DNA of 22,599 nucleotides from Patescibacteria group bacterium (GTDB lineage Bacteria > Patescibacteriota > Gracilibacteria > UM-FILTER-43-11). Position numbers and translations under genes: made by a program. Numbering within the stretch: the first letter of the stretch is position 1; each line of letters begins with the position of its first letter. Location: contig JAJDCE010000125.1 in assembly GCA_029260985.1 (NCBI GenBank), positions 1-22,599 on the forward strand, written 5' to 3'. Of this stretch, positions 6,932 to 14,002 are shown piece after piece. The notes under the pieces were generated by a model, which was not told the DNA's origin, ran no database searches, and saw only the letters and a list, made by a program, of their open reading frames with translations.

Positions 6932-7663
6932 ATGCTTAAAAGGGTTAGCTCACTCATCATTGGTTTCGTCTTCTGCTTTGGCTTATTTCAATCCGTTCAG
7001 GCTGATTATAAAGAGCGTTCAGATTGGCTTTTGGATCAGTACAAAACGATTGGTGGTACGATGAAGTCAGCGCCAGCAGATGAACAGTTGGTGATTTCAG
7101 TTCAATTGGATATGCTTAATCGTCAAATTGACGCGGCGGATAGCTTTGAAAACCTAAAGACCAGGGTAAAGGCTATCCCAAGCGGTGACCCGCGTGAAGA
7201 TGGGGCGGACGGGGCTTTGGATACAGCAGAAGGCTCACTTGATAAATTTTTAGCTTTAGATCCCACTAAAAAGACAGATGCAGGACAGATCGTGCTTGCT
7301 GAAGGAGATCCTCTAACGGCCACAGTCCAATTTACATCTGCAGAAAAAGCAGCTCTTACTGAACTTAGTAAGGTGAACCGGGCTATGATAGCTCCCATAA
7401 AGCCCGGAAATGTGCCTGAAGGGGATGTGCTTGATGATTTTTTGCCAGGCATAATCCGGATATTAATGCGTTTTGCTTCATTGGCAGTTCTAATATCTTT
7501 CTTAATTTCAGGTGTTTTATTTGTGATGGCTTTTGGCGTTGAGGAACGCATTACTAAGGCAAAGCATATGCTGTATTTTTCGTTGATTGGCTTTGCGATT
7601 GTGACGCTGGCTTTTGCGATTGTGAAAGCGGTTACCCAGATTGATTTCTTTGGATTTATCTAA
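6932..7663 (+). CDS. VirB2/TrbC-like pilin-type protein 4 with long helical outer domain
   Basis: This 243-residue protein has a signal peptide (1-24, ending VQA before DY) and an extracytoplasmic domain of about 150 residues. The domain is rich in Asp, Glu, Ala and Leu and probably mostly helical, with no cysteine. Two helices (about 179-200 and 213-234) are joined by the loop FGVEERITKAKH, which matches the EERxTKxK loop of protein 1. The large outer domain is unlike the classical small pilins and I do not recognise it. The ATG directly follows the TAG of the previous gene. A long minus-strand open frame over 7123-7551 is a shadow of this gene. Confidence 0.78.
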   Translation: MLKRVSSLIIGFVFCFGLFQSVQADYKERSDWLLDQYKTIGGTMKSAPADEQLVISVQLDMLNRQIDAADSFENLKTRVKAIPSGDPREDGADGALDTAEGSLDKFLALDPTKKTDAGQIVLAEGDPLTATVQFTSAEKAALTELSKVNRAMIAPIKPGNVPEGDVLDDFLPGIIRILMRFASLAVLISFLISGVLFVMAFGVEERITKAKHMLYFSLIGFAIVTLAFAIVKAVTQIDFFGFI

Positions 7664-7666
7664 AAC

Positions 7667-7685
7667 AAGTCTTAAGCTTTAAGCT
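7667..7685. repeat. Short 7-bp repeat before pilin-like gene 5
   Basis: AAGTCTT, AAGCTTT and the partial unit AAGCT follow one another with a 7-bp period and fill the whole gap between the stop of pilin-like gene 4 and the ATG at 7686. It is too short to be certain but has the same period as the longer arrays of the window. Confidence 0.45.
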
Positions 7686-8081
7686 ATGAAAAACATTATT
7701 TATTACACCATTGGAGCCTTACTTCTCTTTCCTGTTATGGCGTTTGAAGCGTTTGGGATTGATATTGATAACTTCAGAAATGATGTCTTAAGGCCCGAGA
7801 ATTTGCCGGCAGGCACAGCTGCTTTGGATGCTCCGGTTGAGTCTAAAATCAATGCGATTCTTCAGTTTAGTACGAACCTTGTCCTCTATACTTCTGGCGC
7901 AGTGGCTGTTTTCTTCCTAGTGGTTGGTTCTATTCGATACATCACCTCTCTCGGCAGTCAGGATCGAATGGATGGGGCTAAAAAAACGATTAAATATGCG
8001 ATTATCGGCCTTTTGGCTGTTATCCTGGCCTTCGCCATAGTTACCAATGTGATTGATCTTATTTTCCGTTCCACCGTTTAA
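7686..8081 (+). CDS. VirB2/TrbC-like pilin-type membrane protein 5
   Basis: This 131-residue protein has a signal peptide-like N terminus (about 1-19 or 1-24) and a mature segment containing RPENLPAG, then two helices (about 62-86 and 102-126). The joining loop TSLGSQDRMDGAKK and the AIIGLL at the start of helix 2 follow the cluster pattern. It is typical in size and layout for the CPR 'T4SS pilin' family. It begins 22 bases after gene 4, in a gap filled by a 7-bp repeat, and is followed 65 bases later by metG on the same strand. Whether it is transcribed from the same promoter as genes 1-4 cannot be read from the sequence. Confidence 0.8.
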   Translation: MKNIIYYTIGALLLFPVMAFEAFGIDIDNFRNDVLRPENLPAGTAALDAPVESKINAILQFSTNLVLYTSGAVAVFFLVVGSIRYITSLGSQDRMDGAKKTIKYAIIGLLAVILAFAIVTNVIDLIFRSTV

Positions 8082-8146
8082 CGGTTTGGGATTTGAGTTT
8101 TAGGGGGAAGTCGTGTATTTTTAACGGTGTTCTAACTTATTTTAAG

Positions 8147-9664
8147 ATGCCTAAAGAATTCTATACAACCACTGCCATTGCTTACGTAAATGCTAAGCCG
8201 CATATGGGGTTTGCATTGGAACTTATTTTGACGGATGTGATTGCGAGATATAAGCGTCTGATGGGCAACGATACCTATTTTCTTACTGGAACGGACGAAC
8301 ACGGTGTAAAGATCTATACCACCTCTCAAAAGGCGGGAATAGAACCTCAACAATTTGTGGATGAGCACGCAAAGACCTTCGAAGCTCTAAAGGGCATTTT
8401 GAATTTATCGAATGATGATTTTATAAGAACGACGGATCAGGAGCGACATTGGCCTGCCTGCCAGAAGCTTTGGAAAAAACTGGTAGATCAAGATGATATC
8501 TATGAAAAAGAATATGAGGGGCTTTACTGCGAAGGATGTGAGTGTTTTATGGCTTCCAGAGACCTTGTGGATGGAAATTGCCCCCATCACCAAACTCCTC
8601 CAAAAATCGTTAAGGAAAAGAACTACTTTTTCAAACTTTCTAAGTACAGCTCCAAAATTGAGGAACTTATTGAATCCAATGCCCTTAATATAGTGCCTGC
8701 CTTCAGAAAAAATGAGATTTTGAGCACTGTTAAGGAAGGGCTTCATGATGTCAGCTTTTCCCGTCCTCGATCCGTACTGCCTTGGGGAGTTGAAGTGCCT
8801 GATGATCCGGAACAAGTGATGTATGTGTGGTGTGATGCCCTTACTAACTATATCTCAGCTTTGGGGTATGCTGAAAATGGCCCTCTATACAAACAGTATT
8901 GGCCTGCTGATTTGCATGTGATCGGCAAGGATATTGTCAGGTTTCATGCGGGAATATGGATTGGCATGCTCCTTTCGGCCGGCATTGAGCTTCCTAAATC
9001 AATTCTTATACACGGCTTTCTGACTTATAATGGTGAAAAGATGAGCAAGTCGACCGGAAATGTGGTTGACCCTGTCGAACGGGTTGAAAAGTATGGTGTG
9101 GATGCCCTCAGATACTACTTAACCCGAGAGATTCCGAGTGGGCGAGATGGGGATTTTAGTGATGATCTGTTTGTTGAGCGCTATAATTCTGATTTGGCAA
9201 ACAATTTAGGTAATTTGGTTAATCGAGTTCATACTTTGATTTCAAAGAATGATGTCACTGATTTTGAATTTGACGATGATGGTTTTGCTCCTTATAAAGA
9301 GAAAGTTGATGAAACCTGGAAGAAGTATATTTCTGATATGGAGGGTTACAACCTTCATGAAGCCGTTTTTCATGTATGGCGATTGATTGATTTTGCCAAC
9401 AAAAAGGTTGATGAGGAAAAGCCATGGGTGCTTTTGAAAACTGATCCTGCCAAAGCTCGCTCTGTGCTTTGCAATCTACTTGAGCTGCTTCGGCATGTTT
9501 CGATTATGATTCAGCCGATTATGCCGGATAGCAGCGCTAAGATCAGAAAGCAATTAGGATTGCCGGATATTATCGATTCAGATGCTGAAAATGGCTGGGG
9601 AGTTTTAACGGATTGGACGAAACTTGGTACGGGCGAAATTGTGTTCCCGCGGATTGAAAAATAA
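8147..9664 (+). CDS. metG: Methionyl-tRNA synthetase
   Basis: This 505-residue class I synthetase attaches methionine to tRNA(Met). The HIGH box reads HMGF (19-22) within the usual context NAKPHMGFALE. GTDEHG is at 48-53. The inserted zinc knuckle has Cys128 and Cys131, a further Cys133, and Cys145-Pro-His-His. The KMSKS loop is at 298-302 (GEKMSKSTGN). The helical anticodon-binding domain includes NNLGNLVNRV. The protein ends without the C-terminal tRNA-binding EMAP-like domain found in many bacterial MetRS. The frame is open upstream to a TTG at 8093, but ATG 8147, immediately before PKEFYTTTAIAY, fits the family start. No Shine-Dalgarno sequence precedes it. Confidence 0.96.
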   Translation: MPKEFYTTTAIAYVNAKPHMGFALELILTDVIARYKRLMGNDTYFLTGTDEHGVKIYTTSQKAGIEPQQFVDEHAKTFEALKGILNLSNDDFIRTTDQERHWPACQKLWKKLVDQDDIYEKEYEGLYCEGCECFMASRDLVDGNCPHHQTPPKIVKEKNYFFKLSKYSSKIEELIESNALNIVPAFRKNEILSTVKEGLHDVSFSRPRSVLPWGVEVPDDPEQVMYVWCDALTNYISALGYAENGPLYKQYWPADLHVIGKDIVRFHAGIWIGMLLSAGIELPKSILIHGFLTYNGEKMSKSTGNVVDPVERVEKYGVDALRYYLTREIPSGRDGDFSDDLFVERYNSDLANNLGNLVNRVHTLISKNDVTDFEFDDDGFAPYKEKVDETWKKYISDMEGYNLHEAVFHVWRLIDFANKKVDEEKPWVLLKTDPAKARSVLCNLLELLRHVSIMIQPIMPDSSAKIRKQLGLPDIIDSDAENGWGVLTDWTKLGTGEIVFPRIEK

Positions 9665-9678
9665 GAGAGGATTAAGGG

Positions 9679-9707
9679 TTGACATAAATATAATATTGTG
9701 GTATATT
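9679..9707 (+). promoter_or_regulatory. Upstream promoter P1 of the sortase gene
   Basis: TTGACA at 9679-9684 and TATATT at 9702-9707 are 17 bases apart, a near-consensus promoter. A 10-bp palindrome TATACGTATA at 9709-9718 covers the expected start of transcription and could be an operator, though this is speculative. Confidence 0.6.
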
Positions 9708-9734
9708 GTATACGTATATAAAGGGTCGATAAGA

Positions 9735-9763
9735 TTGAAATTCTCCCCGAAATGTGCTATAAT
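9735..9763 (+). promoter_or_regulatory. Proximal promoter P2 of the sortase gene
   Basis: TTGAAA at 9735-9740, 17 bases, then TATAAT at 9758-9763, with TG one base before the -10 (extended -10). The sortase ATG at 9774 is 10 bases downstream, leaving a leader of only a few bases. Confidence 0.75.
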
Positions 9764-9773
9764 TGTTTACTAA

Positions 9774-10550
9774 ATGCATATCCCACATTCAGAGAGCATC
9801 AAAGGCATTCAAATCGAAAAAGTCACCCTAGGTGATAAGATTTGGCAATTTATACGGTTTGCTGTCGTGACGGGCATTATCTTTTCTGTCTCGTTTTTTG
9901 CCTTGAATTTCAGCGCCTATAAGCAGATTTTTACCGGTGTTTTAAACCCTGAGGCACAGGCTAAAGCCCAAGAAGTTTTATCTGATGCGGCAGGAGAGGG
10001 GACGAAGGCGGTTAATCCTGAACTTTTACTTCAAGTTCTTCCTGATAAAAAGGATGTTAAAAAGTCTTTTTCTTGGATTGATATGCCTATTGCGCCAACT
10101 GATAATCGACTTGTGATTCCCAAGCTTGGGAAGAGTATCCCACTCGTGAGTATGCCGACCGATAATATCCAAGGTGAAAACTGGTCTGAATTAGAAAAGC
10201 AGATTCAGTCAGGACTTCGAAATGGAGTGGTCCATTACCCGGGAACCGCAAAACCCGGCCAATACGGCAATGTTTTCCTTACAGGTCATAGTTCATACTA
10301 TCCGTGGGATCCCGGTCAATTTAAGGATGTTTTTGCAACTTTGGCTAAAATGGAAGTCGGTGAACGTTATTATGTTTATTATAATCAGAAGAAATTTACT
10401 TACGAAATTGAGAAGAAATGGGAAGTATTACCAACCAATGTTGATGTATTACAGCAACCCACAGACCGAAAAATCTCTACTTTAATGACTTGTACACCTG
10501 TTGGAACTACGTTGCGCAGATTGATTATCACTGCGGTTCAGGTGGATTAG
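9774..10550 (+). CDS. Membrane-anchored sortase (transpeptidase)
   Basis: This 258-residue sortase-family cysteine transpeptidase has one N-terminal helix (about 27-48) and an extracytoplasmic linker of about 90 residues. The beta-barrel domain carries His172 in LTGHSSYYPW, Cys240 in TLMTCTPVGT and Arg248/Arg249 in TTLRRLI, the complete catalytic triad. The spacing and the TLxTC-P-GTxxRR pattern resemble class D/E sortases, but I cannot fix the class by eye. Such enzymes cut a sorting signal and join surface proteins to the envelope or to each other as pilins. No substrate with an LPxTG-like motif was recognised in the window. The five pilin-like proteins upstream lack such a C-terminal signal. 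It has two tandem promoters. Confidence 0.92.
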   Translation: MHIPHSESIKGIQIEKVTLGDKIWQFIRFAVVTGIIFSVSFFALNFSAYKQIFTGVLNPEAQAKAQEVLSDAAGEGTKAVNPELLLQVLPDKKDVKKSFSWIDMPIAPTDNRLVIPKLGKSIPLVSMPTDNIQGENWSELEKQIQSGLRNGVVHYPGTAKPGQYGNVFLTGHSSYYPWDPGQFKDVFATLAKMEVGERYYVYYNQKKFTYEIEKKWEVLPTNVDVLQQPTDRKISTLMTCTPVGTTLRRLIITAVQVD

Positions 10551-10555
10551 TAACA

Positions 10556-10581
10556 TGAATTACAGTATTTATTGTAATTCA
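10556..10581. terminator. AT-rich hairpin after the sortase gene
   Basis: TGAATTACA pairs perfectly with TGTAATTCA over 9 bp around an 8-base loop, starting 5 bases after the sortase stop. It lacks a following T-run, so it may stabilise the 3' end rather than terminate by itself. Confidence 0.4.
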
Positions 10582-10630
10582 CTTAGTATTAATACCGTAT
10601 AAGATATATTGTACGGGATTTAATCTAATC

Positions 10631-10704
10631 GCTATTCATTGTTCCCTATTTACTATTTCAGCAAAAAAAATCATCTAAATAGAAAATAGTAATTAGAAAA
10701 TAAT
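10631..10704. repeat. Facing AT-rich 7-bp arrays
   Basis: The left array, 10631-10658, has four 7-bp units of the type CCTATTT. The right array, 10677-10704, has four units of the type AAATAGA. The two are complementary: CTATTTACTATTT (10646-10658) pairs with AAATAGTAATTAG (10684-10696) with a single mismatch. The layout is the same as the GC-richer inverted arrays at 12543-12619. Confidence 0.6.
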
Positions 10705-10711
10705 ATATAAA

Positions 10712-11989
10712 TTAAACTTGCATGATTCCGATTACTTTTCTGAGTAATTTCTGGATAACCGTATCTTCACCGGCTAAATCGATACCGATGTTGACCAGGG
10801 CCAGTGGAATTATGTCTTCCCGCCCCCCTATTGTCTTGGTTTCATCAATTATATTCCGTAAATCCTTTGGAGTTAGGTAGCTTCCAACCGGTTTTGTAAT
10901 AAAAGGTAGTTTTTTATGCCACTTCCGGTCGTTGATTGCGCTCTTAATTTCCGGCAGGAAGGTTCCGCCACCTGATAGCAGTATTTTTGAAGGAAGCGGG
11001 CTGATTTTCTTGAACTCAGATATTGCGAGTACAACACCTTCGAGCCACACTTCAATGTCCTCATTGATGATATTGCTGATGATTTTCTTCGATTTTTGCT
11101 CTAATTTGTCGGCGGTGTAGGCGTATTTGAGTTTCTCTGCCTCGTTGAATGAAATATTCAGCTCAACCGACATTCTTTTTGTAAATGTGCGTCCGCCTAT
11201 GCCGAACATTTTAGTGCCGGCCACAGAGCCATTTGAAACCACGGCTATGTCCGTCGCTCCCCCGCCGATATCGATGAATATGGCTGACAAACTCTCTTCA
11301 TCAAACTCGAGACATCTAGACAGGGCAAAAGGCTCTGAAACAATGCTTAAAAGTTCAAGCTCTAGTTCATCAGCGATATTCTGCAGGGCCGCGTAATGAC
11401 CCAATGGGGCAAAGCAGTTAAAAATAGACATTTCTACTTCTTTTCCCTGAAAGCCAAGTAAATTAGTCACTTTATAACCATCAACACGGACATCGACTAT
11501 GGTACTGCCGACTAATTTTACGTCAATTTCCGGATAACCCGTCTCCTCACTCAAGGCCTTTCTGACCTCACCAAAGGCCCGCCATTGTAATTTGTGGACG
11601 ATGTTTTTGAGCTCAGATACATTGATCTTGGTATCGGGCTCCTCTCTTTTATAGGTCATTTTAGAGGTTGCTCCTTTGATGAACTCTCCGGCAATTCCCA
11701 TTACGAGCTGCTGAGGTTGCAAGCCTGCTTGCTGAGAAGCGATTCGAATAGCCTCTTTGCATTGCCTGACGATGCTGGCAATATCGGTGATTGTTCCGCT
11801 TTGAACATCAGCTAGACGGTGCCTCACCTTTCCTACCCCTTTAATTATTCCGCGTTTACCAATTACTTCACCACTCATGCTTTGTTTTTCCTCTACGGTA
11901 AATAAAACTGCTTTCACGGTTTCAGTTCCCAAGTCCAGGGCAACTATTGCTTTTTCCTGCGGTTTCCGCCTGAAGAATTTGACAATCAT
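10712..11989 (-). CDS. ftsA: FtsA-like actin-fold ATPase
   Basis: This 425-residue protein is in the FtsA/PilM branch of the actin-like ATPases. Phosphate loop 1 is DLGTETVKAV (19-28). An SHS2-type insert follows (about 95-185, with VMGIAGEFIKG). Phosphate loop 2 is IDIGGGATDIAVV (239-251), then GIGGRTFT, and the adenosine motif is LSGGGTFLPEI (338-348). The last 17 residues (VIQKLLRKVIGIMQV) form a likely amphipathic helix like the membrane-targeting tail of FtsA. This favours FtsA, which tethers FtsZ to the membrane at division, over PilM or a rod-shape protein. No ftsZ is in the window. It lies 19 bases after the CYTH-domain gene, probably co-transcribed, and lacks a Shine-Dalgarno sequence. 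Confidence 0.8.
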   Translation of the reverse strand: MIVKFFRRKPQEKAIVALDLGTETVKAVLFTVEEKQSMSGEVIGKRGIIKGVGKVRHRLADVQSGTITDIASIVRQCKEAIRIASQQAGLQPQQLVMGIAGEFIKGATSKMTYKREEPDTKINVSELKNIVHKLQWRAFGEVRKALSEETGYPEIDVKLVGSTIVDVRVDGYKVTNLLGFQGKEVEMSIFNCFAPLGHYAALQNIADELELELLSIVSEPFALSRCLEFDEESLSAIFIDIGGGATDIAVVSNGSVAGTKMFGIGGRTFTKRMSVELNISFNEAEKLKYAYTADKLEQKSKKIISNIINEDIEVWLEGVVLAISEFKKISPLPSKILLSGGGTFLPEIKSAINDRKWHKKLPFITKPVGSYLTPKDLRNIIDETKTIGGREDIIPLALVNIGIDLAGEDTVIQKLLRKVIGIMQV

Positions 11990-12008
11990 CTGGGTTTGTT
12001 AAAGCTTA

Positions 12009-12533
12009 CTAAGTTTTCCTGATTTCCTCCAATAATTCAAGGTAATATTTTCTCTCAAAATCTTTTTGGCCAAAACCAAATTTTTCGAACCATCCAATTA
12101 GTTGTTTTTTAGCCTTTGGAATACCTTCTTTTTTACCTGATATGATTTCGATTTCCAGGAAATATCCAAGCCCCTTTACTTCATTTAATTCGAAGCGAAC
12201 CGTCCCCTTTTTATAAACCACTGACTCTTTCACCTTTTGAGCGCCTAAATTTATTCCCATTTTTCCGAGCCAATGTTTGAATTTTTCACCCGAGGTGAGC
12301 TTTAATTCAACCTCCTGATTGGCTTCAATCCCCTCCCCTCTTGTTTTTGATTTGATGTGGATGAATCCCTGTCCATTTTTATCTCTCACTCTAAGATGGT
12401 GATTCTTTAAGTCAGAAGAATAGTGATCCGTATTTGTTTCTTTACCCACTTTATTCGCGATTTTGGGCAATTCTTTTTTAACACGCTTAAAATCGTTCTC
12501 GCTGAGCCTTACTTTTGCTTCAACTTCATACAT
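12009..12533 (-). CDS. CYTH-domain protein (CyaB/ThTPase superfamily)
   Basis: This 174-residue single CYTH domain begins with the signature ExExK as EVEAK (residues 3-7). It continues with the alternating charged strands of the tunnel fold: HLRVR, FIHIKSK, EVELKL, VRFELNEVKGLGYFLEIE. Family members bind triphosphates with metal ions and act as class IV adenylate cyclases, thiamine triphosphatases or tripolyphosphatases; which one applies here cannot be read from the sequence. The length is normal for a CyaB-type protein. It sits between purA and the ftsA-like gene on the same strand, and the gap towards purA is filled with inverted 7-bp repeats. Confidence 0.85.
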   Translation of the reverse strand: MYEVEAKVRLSENDFKRVKKELPKIANKVGKETNTDHYSSDLKNHHLRVRDKNGQGFIHIKSKTRGEGIEANQEVELKLTSGEKFKHWLGKMGINLGAQKVKESVVYKKGTVRFELNEVKGLGYFLEIEIISGKKEGIPKAKKQLIGWFEKFGFGQKDFERKYYLELLEEIRKT

Positions 12534-12542
12534 ATGTCTTAA

Positions 12543-12619
12543 GTTCGGAGTTTGGAGTTCGGAGTTCGGAGTTTGGAGTAAGATATATCAATCTCCCAAC
12601 TCCCTTCTCCTAACTCCAG
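12543..12619. repeat. Inverted pair of 7-bp tandem arrays between purA and the CYTH gene
   Basis: Five units of GTTCGGA/GTTTGGA run from 12543 to 12577. After a spacer containing AAGATATATC, four units of the reverse-complement type (TCTCCCA, ACTCCCT, TCTCCTA, ACTCCAG) run from 12592 to 12619. The two halves can pair as GGAGTTNGGAG with CTCCNAACTCC, forming a long imperfect hairpin that fills almost the whole gap. No T-run follows the hairpin in the direction of purA transcription. Confidence 0.8.
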
Positions 12620-12625
12620 ACTTAA

Positions 12626-13942
12626 TTAGCGGTATATCATGTCGTCCCGGTGAACGCCTACGCCGATAAAATTAACCGGAGTTTCTAAAAGTTCTTCAAT
12701 CTTCTTAACATACTCCTGAGCGGCTTTTGGCAGATCGCTGAAGCTCTTAGTCTTACTGATGTCTTCGGTCCATCCTTCCATTTCTATGTAATTAACCGTT
12801 ACTGCTTCAAAATCAGTTAATGAGGTGGGAATTGTCTTAATTTCTTCATTATCTAATGTATAACTGGTTCCTATTTTAATTGATTGCATTCCGGTTAATA
12901 CATCAAGTTTGGTCAGGTTGATACTGGTGATTCCGTTTATTTCGATGGCGTTTTTAGCCACGACTAAATCCAACCAGCCACATCGTCTTGGTCTGCCGGT
13001 AGTGGCTCCAAATTCTCCTCCTTGGTCTCTCAGCATTTCACCTTCCATGCCTCCAAGCTCTGTTGGGAATGGCCCAGCGCCAACACGTGTGGTATAAGCT
13101 TTCATGATTCCAACGACATTTTCGATTTTGTTCGGCGGAAAGCCAAGACCAGTACACGCTCCACCTGTTGTGGTGTTTGAAGAAGTGACAAATGGGTAGG
13201 TTCCGTGATCGATGTCGAGCTGACTTCCCTGGGCACCTTCAATCAGAATTGATTTACCCTCGCGATAAGCGTTATGGATGTAGTCGGCGGTGTTGGCGAC
13301 GTATCCCTCGATCACTTCGACAGCATCCTTGTAATAATTGATTTCTCCCTCGATATCGAATTCGAATCCGTATGCCTTCATATGACGTTCAGCATTTCTG
13401 CGTAATTTTTCGGCAAAGTGTTCAAAGTCGAGTAAATCTGCTATCCGAAGACCGATTCGAGAGACTTTATCGGTATAAGCAGGTCCAATCCCTCTTAGTG
13501 TAGTTCCTACTTTTTTCCCTTTCTTACGCTCCTCTTGTATTCCATCAATGACCTTGTGATACTCCAAGAGAAGATGAGCTTTATCACTCAAAAGTAATTT
13601 TCCTCTTACATCAATCCCCTGTTCTTTAAGCTGAGTGATTTCTTCTAGGAGGGTTGGAATGTGAATTACGGTTCCATTCCCAATGATACTCATTTTACCC
13701 TCTCTTAAAATCCCAGAAGGAAGCAAATGAAAGACGTACTTCTTTGATTCACCATTTTCATTCACGCAAATAGTATGACCGGCGTTGGCTCCCCCGGCGC
13801 TTCGAGCGACAATGTCAAAGTGGCCCGAAAGGATATCGACCAGCTTTCCTTTGCCTTCGTCACCCCATTGGGTGCCGGCAATATAAATAACCTGACCAAG
13901 CGTTTTTTCAATGTCCGCTTCGCTTTTGATTGATAGTGTCAT
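12626..13942 (-). CDS. purA: Adenylosuccinate synthetase
   Basis: This 438-residue enzyme joins IMP and aspartate, using GTP, to make adenylosuccinate, the first committed step to AMP. The P-loop-like GTQWGDEGKGK is at 23-33 with the catalytic Asp28, and GANAGHT carries the catalytic His56. Further family blocks are TTLRGIGPAYTDK, GAQGSQLDIDHGTYPFVTSSNT and TTGRPRRCGWLD, and the C terminus is VGVHRDDMI. About 16 residues precede the usual start of the family, but no later Met fits. A TTGACT-17-TAGTCT promoter lies upstream. A purine interconversion gene in a presumed reduced genome suggests use of salvaged or imported IMP, since no other pur gene is nearby. Confidence 0.96.
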   Translation of the reverse strand: MTLSIKSEADIEKTLGQVIYIAGTQWGDEGKGKLVDILSGHFDIVARSAGGANAGHTICVNENGESKKYVFHLLPSGILREGKMSIIGNGTVIHIPTLLEEITQLKEQGIDVRGKLLLSDKAHLLLEYHKVIDGIQEERKKGKKVGTTLRGIGPAYTDKVSRIGLRIADLLDFEHFAEKLRRNAERHMKAYGFEFDIEGEINYYKDAVEVIEGYVANTADYIHNAYREGKSILIEGAQGSQLDIDHGTYPFVTSSNTTTGGACTGLGFPPNKIENVVGIMKAYTTRVGAGPFPTELGGMEGEMLRDQGGEFGATTGRPRRCGWLDLVVAKNAIEINGITSINLTKLDVLTGMQSIKIGTSYTLDNEEIKTIPTSLTDFEAVTVNYIEMEGWTEDISKTKSFSDLPKAAQEYVKKIEELLETPVNFIGVGVHRDDMIYR

Positions 13943-13967
13943 TGTTGTAGGTTTAGAGACCTAAAAC

Positions 13968-13996
13968 AGACTATCAAAGGGGCTCTGAATAGTCAA
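13968..13996 (-). promoter_or_regulatory. Promoter of purA
   Basis: On the minus strand, TTGACT (13996-13991) and TAGTCT (13973-13968) are 17 bases apart. The start codon is 25 bases beyond the -10. The leader contains a small TAGGT/ACCTA inverted repeat and no Shine-Dalgarno sequence. Confidence 0.5.
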
Positions 13997-14002
13997 CGTT
14001 TG

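Larger units (their letters stand above)
10551..10711. other. Convergent intergenic region with stacked inverted repeats
   Basis: This gap between the convergent sortase and ftsA-like genes has no credible coding frame. It contains a 9-bp perfect hairpin (10556-10564 with 10573-10581), an 8-bp hairpin with one G-T pair (10595-10602 with 10609-10616), and a pair of facing AT-rich 7-bp arrays (10631-10658 and 10677-10704). Together these could end transcription from both sides, though only a T-rich or A-rich loop, and no classical GC stem plus T-run, is present. Confidence 0.6.

Noticed and set aside
7123..7551. Minus-strand frame of 142 codons
   Set aside because: It lies wholly over pilin-like gene 4, which has a signal peptide, paralogues and tight operon spacing. 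The minus frame has no recognisable features.
8405..8815. Minus-strand frame of 136 codons
   Set aside because: It is a shadow over the conserved methionyl-tRNA synthetase coding sequence.
5478..10550. A complete type IV secretion system or a sortase-assembled pilus locus
   Set aside because: No secretion ATPase or channel protein is present, and none of the pilin-like proteins ends in an LPxTG-type sorting signal. Proximity to the sortase alone is not evidence.
11127..11396. Plus-strand frame of 89 codons
   Set aside because: It is a Ser/Pro-rich shadow over the ftsA-like gene on the other strand.
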